NCBI GenBank assembly: GCA_903933475.1
Contig: CAIZKE010000257.1
Location: 1 to 16,444, forward strand
From: an uncultured Alphaproteobacteria bacterium
GTDB taxonomy: Bacteria > Pseudomonadota > Alphaproteobacteria > Caulobacterales > Caulobacteraceae
DNA: 16,444 bases
Direction: 5' to 3'
The translations under genes were made by a program, and so were the position numbers. Below the pieces are notes generated by a model that was not told where the DNA came from, searched no databases, and saw nothing but the letters and a program-made list of their open reading frames with translations. Positions 1-7,139 of the stretch are shown here, in pieces; within the stretch, counting starts at the first letter, position 1, and each line of letters begins with the position of its first letter.

Positions 1-242
1 ATCCCCTGGATATCTCCAAGGCCGAGGTGGCCGTCGAGGTCGACGCGGGCCGGCTGAAGGTAACGGCCCGGGTCCGGACCACCGGCCGGACCGGGGTGGA
101 AATGGAGGCCCTGACCGCCGTCAGCGTCGCCTGCCTGACCCTCTACGACATGCTCAAGGCCGCCGACCGGGGCATGGTCATCGAGGATGTGCGGGTCTGT
201 TCAAAGTCCGGCGGGCGTTCCGGAGACTGGGTCCACCCGTGA
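1..242 (+). CDS. moaC: Cyclic pyranopterin monophosphate synthase MoaC (C-terminal half, 5' truncated)
   Basis: MoaC works with the radical-SAM enzyme MoaA to convert GTP, through a cyclic intermediate, into cyclic pyranopterin monophosphate, the first precursor of molybdenum cofactor; it acts in the cytosol. Only about the last 79 residues are present, read from base 3; the start lies left of the window. The visible part has the family's most conserved block, TGVEMEALTAVSVACLTLYD, followed by DMLKAADRGM and the KSGGRSGD ending. The acidic residues of VEMEAL and the Lys of KSGG belong to the known active site. The stop overlaps the moeA start in the four bases GTGA (239-242), so the two genes are probably translationally coupled. 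An apparent GTG start at base 27 is internal, because homology continues upstream (PLDISKAE). Identification is confident despite the truncation. Confidence 0.95.
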   Translation, partial: PLDISKAEVAVEVDAGRLKVTARVRTTGRTGVEMEALTAVSVACLTLYDMLKAADRGMVIEDVRVCSKSGGRSGDWVHP

Positions 243-1429
243 AGCTGATGACAGTCGAGGCCGCCCGTGCGGCCATGCTGGCGGAGATCCGCCCCCTGGC
301 GACGGTGGACCTGCCGCTTGGCGCGGCCCTCGGCAGGGTGCTGGCCGAAGATATCCGCGCGGTCCGTGACCAGCCGCCCTTCACCAATTCCTCCATGGAC
401 GGATGGGCGGTCCGCGCCGCCGATGCCCCGGGCCGGCTCGCCATCGTCGGCGAGAGTGCGGCGGGGCATGGGTTCGAGGGCCGCCTTTCGCCAGGCCAGG
501 CGATCCGGATCTTCACGGGCGCGGCCCTGCCCGAGGGCGCCGATGCGGTGGTCATCCAGGAAGACGCCCGGCGGGACGGCGAGGGGGTCGAGGTCCCCGC
601 CGCCGTCGTTGGCGACAATGTCCGGCTTGCCGGCCGTGACTTCCGGGCCGGCGACCGGCTCCTGGCTTCCGGGCTTCGGCTCGACCCCTGGCGGCTGTCC
701 CTGTGCGCCTCTGCGGGACGCGACCATGTCGGCGTGATCCGGCGGCCGCGGGTCAGCATTGTGTCCACGGGCGAAGAGGTGGTCGAGGCACCGGCCAGGC
801 CCGGTCCCTGGCAGATCTATGATTCCGGGTCCCCGGGGCTGGAGGCCATGCTCAAGACCTGGGGCGCCGAGGTGCGACGCGTCACCGGGGTGCGCGACCG
901 CCGGGAGGCTGTCCGCGAGGCGATCGCCCAGGCCGGCGGCGACCTGGTGGTCACCCTCGGCGGCGCCTCGGTGGGCGACCACGACCTGGTCCGGGCGGCC
1001 GCGGGCGACCTGGGACTATCCATGAAGGTCGAGAGCGTGGCGGTACGCCCGGGCAAGCCCACCTTCTTCGGCATCCTTTCCGACGGACGGCCGCTCCTGG
1101 GCCTGCCCGGGAATCCCGCCTCTGCCTTTGTCTGTGCAGAGCTCTTCCTTCGGTCCCTTGTGGCGGGTCTCGAGGGCCGTCCGGCTGCGCCGGTCCTGCG
1201 CACCCTGCCCCTGGTCGCCCCCCTGCCGGCCAACGGCCCCCGGGAGCACTGGATGCGGGCGCGTCTGAGGACCGGTGCGGAGGGTGAGAGTATCGAGGCC
1301 TTCACCGACCAGGATTCCTCCCTGGTGCGGATCTTCTCCGAGGCGGACGCCCTTTTGCGCCGGCTGCCGGGCGCCCCCGCCCTCGCCGAAGGCGACCGGG
1401 TGGAAGTCCTGCCCCTTCTCAGGATCTAG
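239..1429 (+). CDS. moeA: Molybdopterin molybdotransferase MoeA
   Basis: MoeA inserts molybdate into adenylylated molybdopterin, the last step of molybdenum cofactor synthesis, in the cytosol. The 396-residue length is normal. Family motifs occur in order: NSSMDGWAV (residues 50-58, usually NSAMDGYAV), STGEE (176-180), the MoCF-domain loop GGASVGDHD (241-249), PGKPTFFG (271-278) and GLPGNPASA (288-296), then a C-terminal beta-barrel-like domain. The start is taken as the GTG at 239, which overlaps the moaC stop. An ATG three codons in (248) is an alternative, but the overlap argues for coupling. The gene ends in TAG at 1427-1429, inside a CTAG that also carries the stop of the convergent xdhC-family gene, so no terminator fits between them. 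Small oddities are Trp for Tyr in the NSSMDGWAV motif and SGSPG after IYD where Asn is usual. Confidence 0.95.
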   Translation: MKLMTVEAARAAMLAEIRPLATVDLPLGAALGRVLAEDIRAVRDQPPFTNSSMDGWAVRAADAPGRLAIVGESAAGHGFEGRLSPGQAIRIFTGAALPEGADAVVIQEDARRDGEGVEVPAAVVGDNVRLAGRDFRAGDRLLASGLRLDPWRLSLCASAGRDHVGVIRRPRVSIVSTGEEVVEAPARPGPWQIYDSGSPGLEAMLKTWGAEVRRVTGVRDRREAVREAIAQAGGDLVVTLGGASVGDHDLVRAAAGDLGLSMKVESVAVRPGKPTFFGILSDGRPLLGLPGNPASAFVCAELFLRSLVAGLEGRPAAPVLRTLPLVAPLPANGPREHWMRARLRTGAEGESIEAFTDQDSSLVRIFSEADALLRRLPGAPALAEGDRVEVLPLLRI

Positions 1430-2397
1430 CGTGCGCTGCCGCCGAAACGCTCGGCCATGATTTCGCCGATTACGGAAACAGCGACGGCCCAGGGCGACTT
1501 GCCGCCGATGTCGAGGCCGATGGGCGCATGTACCCGGCCGAGGATATCCTCGCTGACCCCGGCCGCACGGAGCGGCGCAAGTCTTTCCTCCAGGCGACGC
1601 CGGGCGCCCAGGAGGCCGACATAGCCGGCCCCTGAGGGTAGGGCTGCGGCCAGGGCCTCGCGGTCCAGTTCGAGGTTGTGCGAGGCGATGGCGATGGCGG
1701 TCCAGGCGTCGGTCCCGATGGCGGCCAGGGCCTCGGCGGGTGCCTCGCGGCTATAGGCCAGGCCGGGCGCCGGGGGGGCCGACTCCGGACCCTTTCCCCG
1801 CACCAGTGTCGTCTCGAAGCCGGATTGGGTGCCCAGCCAGGCGATGGCCAGGGCCGTGGGGTCTGATCCGAAGACGACCAGTCTTTGGGCGGGGTCGCAA
1901 CGCTTGCGGAAGGCGCCCGGCCAGTCTTCGACGGCCTCCGGGGCCCCGCAGGCCCGGCGGGTGCCGTCGGTCAGCCAGTCGACCGGGCGCCGAGCCCGCC
2001 AGGCTACTAGCAGGCTCCCCAGGGCGGGATCGTCCGGAGCCACGCGCTCAAGCAGGATCTCGATCCTCGCCCCGCAGAGGAGCCGGATATCCGGCCAGGG
2101 GCTGCCCTCTCCATAGACCAGGCGCCGGGGCGCGCCGTCCTCGAGGCAGGCATAGGCGTGGTCGGCGATATCCGATTCCACGCAGCCGCCCGAGAAGTAG
2201 CCGGCGACGAGGTCTGGGCCTTCATCCCCTGACGGCGAAAAGACCATCTGGGTCCCGACCGGGCGGGGCCCGCCGCCCCCCACGGCCACCAGGGTGGCCA
2301 GCACGGCTGGCTGGCCCCGGCTGCGGGCCTGGTCGAGGGCCGGGCGGACATCATCGACGAATCCAAAGACCGGCCAGTCGGGAAGGGGAGTTCTCAT
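1426..2397 (-). CDS. XdhC/CoxI-family molybdoenzyme maturation factor
   Basis: XdhC-family proteins bind molybdenum cofactor, protect it and help insert the sulfurated form into xanthine dehydrogenase or related hydroxylases. This 323-residue protein has the N-terminal XdhC domain: GGGGPRPVGTQM (40-51), the SGGCVESD motif (69-76) and LLCGARIEI with the conserved Cys (near 108). It also has the C-terminal Rossmann-like domain, ending in YVGLLGARRRLEERL and HAPIGLDIGGKSPWAVAVS. Both domains are present, so it is not a split XdhC/CoxI half. The ATG at 2395-2397 has no clear Shine-Dalgarno, and the leader is short. Sitting tail to tail with moeA fits a role in the same cofactor pathway. No xanthine or aldehyde oxidase subunits are in the window, so its client enzyme is unknown and I give no symbol. 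Confidence 0.85.
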   Translation of the reverse strand: MRTPLPDWPVFGFVDDVRPALDQARSRGQPAVLATLVAVGGGGPRPVGTQMVFSPSGDEGPDLVAGYFSGGCVESDIADHAYACLEDGAPRRLVYGEGSPWPDIRLLCGARIEILLERVAPDDPALGSLLVAWRARRPVDWLTDGTRRACGAPEAVEDWPGAFRKRCDPAQRLVVFGSDPTALAIAWLGTQSGFETTLVRGKGPESAPPAPGLAYSREAPAEALAAIGTDAWTAIAIASHNLELDREALAAALPSGAGYVGLLGARRRLEERLAPLRAAGVSEDILGRVHAPIGLDIGGKSPWAVAVSVIGEIMAERFGGSAR

Positions 2398-2451
2398 GGG
2401 TCGAATTTAACCCCCTGTAAGGATTTCAGAAACCGCTTCTTTAGGCATTGG

Positions 2452-2457
2452 CGTCAA
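2452..2457 (-). promoter_or_regulatory. Candidate -35 box of the xdhC-family gene
   Basis: Read leftward, these bases give TTGACG followed by C, an exact match to the Caulobacter-type housekeeping -35 (TTGACGS). It lies about 55 bases before the xdhC-family ATG. No convincing -10 (GCTANAWC or TATAAT) is visible at the expected distance, so this is only a partial promoter. The same gap must also hold the promoter of the rightward KidO-like gene. Confidence 0.3.
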
Positions 2458-2497
2458 GATGGTGCCTCCAGTCACTCAGGGCGCGCCTGAAGAAATC

Positions 2498-3370
2498 ATG
2501 TCTTCACCGGTTTCCAAGCTTGGCCTCGGTTCGGGGCAGTTCGCGCTCGACCGGGCTCCGGTCCGCGGCCGCCCGCCTCGCGCCGAGGTCCAGGACATAC
2601 TTGAAGTCGCGGCCCGCTCGGGAATCCGCCTCTTCGACGTCACCGGCCGTTCGGTCCAGGCCGAGCGCGAGATCGGCGAGGTCCTGCCGCGCCCGGATCG
2701 CTTCAACGTCTGTATTTCCACCATCCGTCCGGACCGGGGTCCGGACATGATCGAGGCCGAAGCCCGCGCGAGCCTCGACCGGCTTGGCGTCTCCCAGGCC
2801 GAATGCATCATCGTGCCCTCGGTGGCCGAGCTTCTCGGGCCCCACGGCGCTGCCCTCTGGGACCGCCTGAAGGCCCTTCGCGACTCGGGCCTGACCCGGA
2901 AGATCGGGGTCTCCGTCTTTGCGTCCGACGATCCGCTGGGCGTCGCCCGCAGGTTCCGACCCGACGTTGTCCAGGCGCCCGCAAGCCTTCTGGACCAGAG
3001 GCTCATCAATGATGGCACCCTGGCCGCCATTGCCGGCCTTGGCATGGAGGTCCACCTCAGGTCGATCTTCCTCAATGGCCTCATCCTGCTGCCACCCGAC
3101 CGGGCGCCCAGCCACCTTCGGGAGGCCGCGGCCCGTATTTCCCGCGCCCGCCGCATGATCGCCGAGGGTCGTTCCGATCCGCTTCAGGCGTCCCTGGGCT
3201 TTGCCCTTTCGAGACCCGAGGCCACCGCCGTCCTGGTCGGTGTGGCCTCCGCCGCCGAACTCAATGCCGTGGTCGCCGCCGCTGCCAGTCCGCCGCCGGA
3301 CCTGGACTGGGACGACATGGCCATCGACGATCCCAATGCCCTGGATCCCAGCTCCTGGGCCGCCGCCTAG
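2498..3370 (+). CDS. kidO: KidO-like NAD(H)-binding protein: aldo/keto reductase fold with lost catalytic tetrad
   Basis: This is a 290-residue aldo/keto-reductase (AKR) barrel. It starts KLGLGSGQF and has FDV where AKRs have FDTA, and VLVGVASAAELN near the C-terminus matches the dinucleotide-binding part. Of the tetrad Asp-Tyr-Lys-His only Asp47 remains: the Tyr position is Ser52, the Lys is Ile76 (ISTIRPD) and the His is Pro107 (CIIVP). Reductase activity is therefore unlikely, while nucleotide binding may persist. Caulobacter KidO is such an oxidoreductase homolog; it binds NADH, destabilises the FtsZ ring, acts on the DivJ kinase and is degraded by ClpXP through its C-terminal end. This protein ends SSWAAA, which would suit that. 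I chose the ATG at 2498 because the barrel starts right after it; the ATG at 2459 would add 13 residues. The name rests on motif resemblance and lineage, not alignment. Confidence 0.7.
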   Translation: MSSPVSKLGLGSGQFALDRAPVRGRPPRAEVQDILEVAARSGIRLFDVTGRSVQAEREIGEVLPRPDRFNVCISTIRPDRGPDMIEAEARASLDRLGVSQAECIIVPSVAELLGPHGAALWDRLKALRDSGLTRKIGVSVFASDDPLGVARRFRPDVVQAPASLLDQRLINDGTLAAIAGLGMEVHLRSIFLNGLILLPPDRAPSHLREAAARISRARRMIAEGRSDPLQASLGFALSRPEATAVLVGVASAAELNAVVAAAASPPPDLDWDDMAIDDPNALDPSSWAAA

Positions 3371-3376
3371 GGCCTT

Positions 3377-3397
3377 TCCCCGGATGGCAGCCCGGGG
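3377..3397. terminator. Weak GC hairpin between convergent kidO-like and ald genes
   Basis: CCCCGG (3378-3383) can pair with CCGGGG (3392-3397) around an eight-base loop in the 30-base tail-to-tail gap. Neither strand has a run of T after the stem, so it is a poor intrinsic terminator. It is listed because it is the only structure separating the two genes. Confidence 0.25.
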
Positions 3398-3400
3398 GGC

Positions 3401-4513
3401 TCAGGCCCAGGCGCCGAAGGGGTCTGCCGGTTCCTGGTCCAGCGCCTTCGCGACTGCCGGATGGGTGATACGGCCCTTGTGGACGTTCAGCCCGCGCGCC
3501 AGGTGCGGATCTCTTGCGAGGGCCTCGAGGCCATGATCCGCGAGCTTCAGGACAAAGGGTAGGGTGGCGTTCCCCAGGGCCTCGGAGGCTGTCCGCGGGA
3601 CGGCTCCCGGCATGTTGGCCACGCAGTAGTGGACGACGCCGTCGACGACATAGGTCGGCTCATGGTGGGTGGTTGGCCGGCTGGTCTCGAAGCAGCCGCC
3701 CTGGTCGATGGCGACATCGACGATCACCGAACCGGGCGTCATGCGCGCCAGATGCTCCCGCCGCACCAGCCTGGGCGCCGCGGCCCCGGGTGCGAGCACC
3801 GCCCCGATCACCACGTCAGCGGCGAGGATCTCGGCCTCCACGACATCAAGGCTCGAATACCGGGTGCGGATTCGTCCGGCAAAAAGGTCGTCGAGCACCC
3901 GGAGCCGGGGAATCGAGCGCTCCACCACAGTGACCTGGGCCCCCAGGCCCACAGCCATCCGGGCGGCGTTGGCACCGACCATGCCGCCGCCCAATATCGT
4001 TACCCTGGCCGGGGGCGAGCCCGCCACGCCTGGAAACAGGAGGCCCATACCGCCATTGTGCTTCTGCAGATGCTGGGCGGCCGCCAGGACCGACAGGCGC
4101 CCTGCGATCTCGGACATTGGTGCCAGCAAGGGCAGGCCGCCTTGAGCGTCGGTGACAGTCTCGTAGGCGATGGCTGCGCAGCCTGAAGCCTGCAGGCCCG
4201 CGGCCTGCGCCGGATCGGGCGCCAGGTGCAGGTAGGTGAAGAGGATATGGTCCGGAGTCAGGCGCGCCCATTCCACCGCCTGCGGCTCCTTGACCTTGAC
4301 GATCAGCTGAGCGCCCCGGAAGACGTCCTCGGCGTCCGCCGCCAATCGGGCCCCGGCCGCCTCATAGGCCGCGTCCGGAAAGCCCGACCCTTCCCCGGCG
4401 CCTGGCTGCACCACCACCTCGTGGCCATGGGCGACCAGTTCACGGACGGCAGCGGGGCTCAGCCCCACGCGGTGCTCGTCCGGCTTGATTTCACGGGGAA
4501 CCCCGATCCGCAT
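3401..4513 (-). CDS. ald: Alanine dehydrogenase
   Basis: This cytosolic enzyme interconverts L-alanine and pyruvate plus ammonia with NAD(H), linking alanine catabolism to central carbon and redox balance. The length, 370 residues, is that of the family. It begins MRIGVPREIKPDEHRVGLSP. The substrate-binding residues are present: Arg15, Lys75 (VKVKEPQ) and His96 (TYLHLA). The Rossmann motif is ILGGGMVGANAARMA, and VDVAIDQGGCFETSRPTTH with the catalytic Asp follows. The start at 4513 has GGAGAG about eight bases upstream; the frame stays open further upstream, but that sequence lies within mtgA and is not homologous. The mtgA gene ends 28 bases before this start on the same strand, so the two may share a transcript. 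Pyridine transhydrogenase alpha subunits are related but longer and lack this C-terminus. Confidence 0.95.
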   Translation of the reverse strand: MRIGVPREIKPDEHRVGLSPAAVRELVAHGHEVVVQPGAGEGSGFPDAAYEAAGARLAADAEDVFRGAQLIVKVKEPQAVEWARLTPDHILFTYLHLAPDPAQAAGLQASGCAAIAYETVTDAQGGLPLLAPMSEIAGRLSVLAAAQHLQKHNGGMGLLFPGVAGSPPARVTILGGGMVGANAARMAVGLGAQVTVVERSIPRLRVLDDLFAGRIRTRYSSLDVVEAEILAADVVIGAVLAPGAAAPRLVRREHLARMTPGSVIVDVAIDQGGCFETSRPTTHHEPTYVVDGVVHYCVANMPGAVPRTASEALGNATLPFVLKLADHGLEALARDPHLARGLNVHKGRITHPAVAKALDQEPADPFGAWA

Positions 4514-4541
4514 GGCGCTCTCTCCTCCTGTCCGCCCGGCG

Positions 4542-5282
4542 TCAGCGCGGGCGAGGTTTAAGTACGCAGTCCGCCAGCCCGTCCCTTCGGACGGTCCCGG
4601 CCGCTGCGCCGATCCTTCCGGACCGGCGCTGTACATATGGGCCCGGCTTCGCCGCGCGCCACTTCAGGGGACTGGGAAGTATCGCCGCGAGGCGGGCGGC
4701 CTGGGCCGGGGAGAGGCGGTCGGCACCGACGCCGAAGTTGCGTAGGGCGGCGGCTTGGGCGCCATAGACGCCGGGCCCCCACTCGATGGTGTTCAGATAG
4801 ACCTCGAGGATCCGGCGCTTGCCCCAGCCGACCTCGATCAGCACGGTGAACCCGGCCTCCAGTCCCTTGCGAAGATAGGACCTCTGCGGCCAGAGGAAGA
4901 CGTTCTTGGCGGTCTGCTGGCTGATGGTCGACCCGCCACGGACCCGGTCCGACCGTGCGTTGCTCGCCCAGGCCGCCTGCATGGCCTCGAATTCGAAGCC
5001 GCGGTGGCTGCAGAACCCGGCGTCCTCTGCGGCAATGACGGAACGGACGAGGGCCGGCGAGATCTGATCGATGGGGCGCCAGTCGCGTGCGAAACCCTTC
5101 CCCTCCAGGGACCTCTGGACCATCAGGATCGTCGCCGGGGGTGGAAGGAAACGGTAGAGGGCGACAAGGGCGATGGGCAGGCCGATGAACAGCCAGAGGG
5201 CCGCCACCAGGATCCGTGTCCACCATCGCCTCCGGGGGCGGCCGGTTCTGTCGCCTCGCGTCATGCAGCGAGGATAGGCCAT
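4542..5282 (-). CDS. mtgA: Monofunctional biosynthetic peptidoglycan glycosyltransferase MtgA
   Basis: MtgA polymerises lipid II into glycan strands on the outer face of the inner membrane (GT51 family) and has no transpeptidase domain. The protein has 246 residues, normal for the family. A basic N-terminus (RRRWW) precedes one membrane segment, about residues 23-45 (ILVAALWLFIGLPIALVAL). GT51 motifs follow in order: AAEDAGFCSHRGFE (84-97) with the catalytic Glu86, GGSTISQQTAKNVFLW (116-131), and RRILEVYLNTIEWGPGVYGA (156-175). The C-terminal tail after about residue 210 is rich in Arg and Ala and is not conserved. Two starts are possible, the ATG at 5282 or the in-frame ATG at 5264 (MTRGDR); neither has a good Shine-Dalgarno. 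The gene lies just upstream of ald, suggesting cotranscription. Confidence 0.93.
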   Translation of the reverse strand: MAYPRCMTRGDRTGRPRRRWWTRILVAALWLFIGLPIALVALYRFLPPPATILMVQRSLEGKGFARDWRPIDQISPALVRSVIAAEDAGFCSHRGFEFEAMQAAWASNARSDRVRGGSTISQQTAKNVFLWPQRSYLRKGLEAGFTVLIEVGWGKRRILEVYLNTIEWGPGVYGAQAAALRNFGVGADRLSPAQAARLAAILPSPLKWRAAKPGPYVQRRSGRIGAAAGTVRRDGLADCVLKPRPR

Positions 5283-5303
5283 GCCTGCGGCGAGGCAAAC
5301 GCG

Positions 5304-5331
5304 CTGACAAGCCTAAGGCGCGGGTGCTAGT
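5304..5331 (+). promoter_or_regulatory. Candidate promoter of the nitroreductase gene
   Basis: CTGACA at 5304-5309 (five of six to TTGACA) is followed after 16 bases by GCTAGT at 5326-5331, which resembles the Caulobacter -10 GCTANAWC. Transcription would begin near 5339, about 37 bases before the ATG. It lies in the divergent gap between mtgA and the nitroreductase gene. Confidence 0.35.
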
Positions 5332-5375
5332 CATTCGACCACAGTCGCCGGAGGGACCGGCGCAGGGAGGTCCAC

Positions 5376-6035
5376 ATGAAGGTCAGTGAAGCGGTCGAAC
5401 ACCGGGTCTCGATTCGGGCCTTCCGTCCGGAGCGCCCCTCCGCAGACGTGGTGCGGGGGATCCTGGAGGCGGCAGCCCGGGCGCCCTCGGGTGGCAACCT
5501 GCAGCCCTGGAAGGTCTATGCCCTGGCCGGTGCGCCCCTCGAGGACCTCAAGGCCCGGGCGGCAGCCAACCCGATGGGCGAGACCCCCGAGTACGAGGTC
5601 TATCCAGCGAATCTCTGGGACCCCTTCCGGACCCGTCGATTCCAGAACGGCGAGGACCTCTACGCGACTATCGGCATCCCGCGTGAGGACAAGCCGGCGC
5701 GCCTGCGCCAGCTGGCGCGCAACACTGAGCTCTTCGGCGCCCCCGTGGGCCTGTTCTTCTGCCTCGACCGCAAGCTCGGACCTCCGCAGTGGTCGGACCT
5801 GGGCATGTACATGCAGACGGTCATGCTGCTGGCTGTGGAGCAGGGGCTGGACACCTGCGCCCAGGAATACTGGGCTCGCTATCCGAAGACGGTGGCCGAG
5901 GTCCTCGGCCTTGCCGACGACCACATGCTGTTTGCGGGGATGGCGCTCGGCTGGCGGGACGAGGCCGCGCCCATCAACACCCTGCGCTCGGCCCGGGATC
6001 CCTTCGAGACCTGGGGAGACCTGCGGGGCTTCTGA
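5376..6035 (+). CDS. Nitroreductase-family FMN oxidoreductase
   Basis: The gene encodes a 219-residue protein of the nitroreductase fold, a cytosolic FMN flavoenzyme family that uses NAD(P)H to reduce nitro compounds, quinones or related substrates, usually as a dimer. Recognisable FMN-binding features are HRVSIRAF near residues 9-16, ARAPSGGNLQPWKVY (34-48), and the later GLDTCAQEYWARYP. The central region WSDLGMYMQTVMLLAVEQG is the core helix. The ATG has a clear Shine-Dalgarno (GGGAGG, six bases upstream). The stop is two bases from the stop of the convergent WD40 gene. The natural substrate cannot be told from sequence, and this family is often misnamed, so I assign no symbol. Confidence 0.88.
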   Translation: MKVSEAVEHRVSIRAFRPERPSADVVRGILEAAARAPSGGNLQPWKVYALAGAPLEDLKARAAANPMGETPEYEVYPANLWDPFRTRRFQNGEDLYATIGIPREDKPARLRQLARNTELFGAPVGLFFCLDRKLGPPQWSDLGMYMQTVMLLAVEQGLDTCAQEYWARYPKTVAEVLGLADDHMLFAGMALGWRDEAAPINTLRSARDPFETWGDLRGF

Positions 6036-6037
6036 GG

Positions 6038-7003
6038 CTAGAGGTCGAAGACACCCGCGCCGCCCGCTTCGTCGCCCCAGGCAAGTCGCCGGGCCTTCCG
6101 GCTGAAGGCCAGGGCCGAGATGGACTCACCCTTATCGGCCTTGTGCATGTCGATCCGCTGGCCAGTGAGGTCGCAGGTCCAGACCCGGCCATCCTCCAGG
6201 CCCGCCGCGACGAGGCGGGAGTTTGGATCCGCTGCCACCCGGGCGACCAGGGCGCTTTCGTCATAGCCGATCTCGGCGGCCTCCTTGCCAAGGGGGCCGG
6301 CCGGACCGGAGAAGGGCCAGACCACCGCCCCGTTGGCGCCGGACGTGACCAGCATCTGGCCCTTGGAGAGGAAGGCCAGGCTCTTCACCTTCGCCGGATA
6401 TCCACCCATCTTCAGGTTCTTGTCGTCGGCGACGCGCCAGCCGTGCAGGGCGTTTTCCTGCATGGCGCTCATCAGGAACTTGCTGTCCGGGCTCCAGGCC
6501 AGGGCGATGTGACTGCCGGCCCACTTGAGGAGCTCCGGCTTTTGCTCGGCGATGCGGGCGTACCAGAGCCAGGCTCCCCCGTAGGTGGCCGCCGCCAGCC
6601 GCCGGCCGCGCGGATCAAAGGCCAGGTCGGTGACGGACCGCTCGTGGGGGAAGTTGCGCCGGAAGTCCGGGGCGGCGGCGTCCCGGACCTGGACCTCGCG
6701 ACCCGAGGCCCAGGCGATCAGCCCCGACTGTTCACTGGCCGCCAGGGCGTCGATCCAGCGCCCCGGGGACTTTTCCAGCACCTCGCAACCGGAGGACCGT
6801 GTCCAGACCAGGGCGCCATCGTCACCGCCCGTCAGTAGCCCCTGTCCAGAGGGATGGACAGCGGCGCAGAGGACCGCGCCGCTGTGGGCCGCGTGGACCT
6901 GTCCGTCCTCGCTGCGTACGGTTCCGTCGCCGAGGGCGAACCAGGCCCGATCGTCGGCATCGAACAGGGCGGCGGTCACAAAAGCATCAAAGGCATGGGT
7001 CAT
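6038..7003 (-). CDS. Cytoplasmic WD40 beta-propeller protein
   Basis: The 321-residue protein has repeated WD40-like blades and no signal peptide. Examples are GAVLCAAVHPSGQGLLTGGD, SVTDLAFDPRGRRLAAATYG, HIALAWSPDSKFLMSAMQ, VKSLAFLSKGQMLVTSGANG and SISALAFSRKARRLAWGDEA, spaced about 40 residues apart, consistent with one seven-bladed propeller with degenerate WD endings. No catalytic domain is attached, so a scaffold or binding role is likely. The start is the ATG at 7003, with GGAGG five bases upstream. It lies beside a CobW GTPase gene on the same strand, with exbD inserted between on the other strand. I recall WD40 genes neighbouring COG0523 genes in other alphaproteobacteria, which would hint at metal homeostasis; that is inference. 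Confidence 0.8.
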   Translation of the reverse strand: MTHAFDAFVTAALFDADDRAWFALGDGTVRSEDGQVHAAHSGAVLCAAVHPSGQGLLTGGDDGALVWTRSSGCEVLEKSPGRWIDALAASEQSGLIAWASGREVQVRDAAAPDFRRNFPHERSVTDLAFDPRGRRLAAATYGGAWLWYARIAEQKPELLKWAGSHIALAWSPDSKFLMSAMQENALHGWRVADDKNLKMGGYPAKVKSLAFLSKGQMLVTSGANGAVVWPFSGPAGPLGKEAAEIGYDESALVARVAADPNSRLVAAGLEDGRVWTCDLTGQRIDMHKADKGESISALAFSRKARRLAWGDEAGGAGVFDL

Positions 7004-7061
7004 TCCGCCTCCATACCCCCGGCGGGCGAGACTCGGGAAGGGGTGCGACCGGTTGGGGCTT

Positions 7062-7067
7062 TACAAT
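7062..7067 (+). promoter_or_regulatory. Possible -10 element of exbD
   Basis: TACAAT stands out in an otherwise GC-rich gap, 73 bases before the exbD start. No TTGACA-like -35 lies at the right distance, so it is only suggestive. Confidence 0.25.
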
Positions 7068-7103
7068 CCCGGTCTGATTGGCGATGGGTTTTTCAACGCG
7101 GTT

Positions 7104-7120
7104 GGACGCCAGTGGCGTCC
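7104..7120. repeat. Perfect 8-base inverted repeat upstream of exbD
   Basis: GGACGCCA (7104-7111), a single G, then TGGCGTCC (7113-7120) form an exact palindrome. It ends eight bases before the exbD Shine-Dalgarno (AAGGA, 7128-7132). As DNA it could be an operator for a dimeric repressor; as RNA it could fold next to the ribosome site. Confidence 0.6.
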
Positions 7121-7139
7121 TGAAGGGAAGGATTGTCTC

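Noticed and set aside
143..982. Leftward open frame of 279 codons opposite moaC and moeA
   Set aside because: Antisense to two conserved genes, low-complexity composition, no motif.
1740..2420. Rightward open frame of 226 codons opposite the xdhC-family gene
   Set aside because: Pro/Arg/Gly-rich shadow translation with no homology features; the opposite strand encodes complete XdhC motifs.
5789..6838. Rightward open frame of 349 codons across the nitroreductase end and the WD40 gene
   Set aside because: It overlaps two better-supported genes in other frames and has no recognisable motif.
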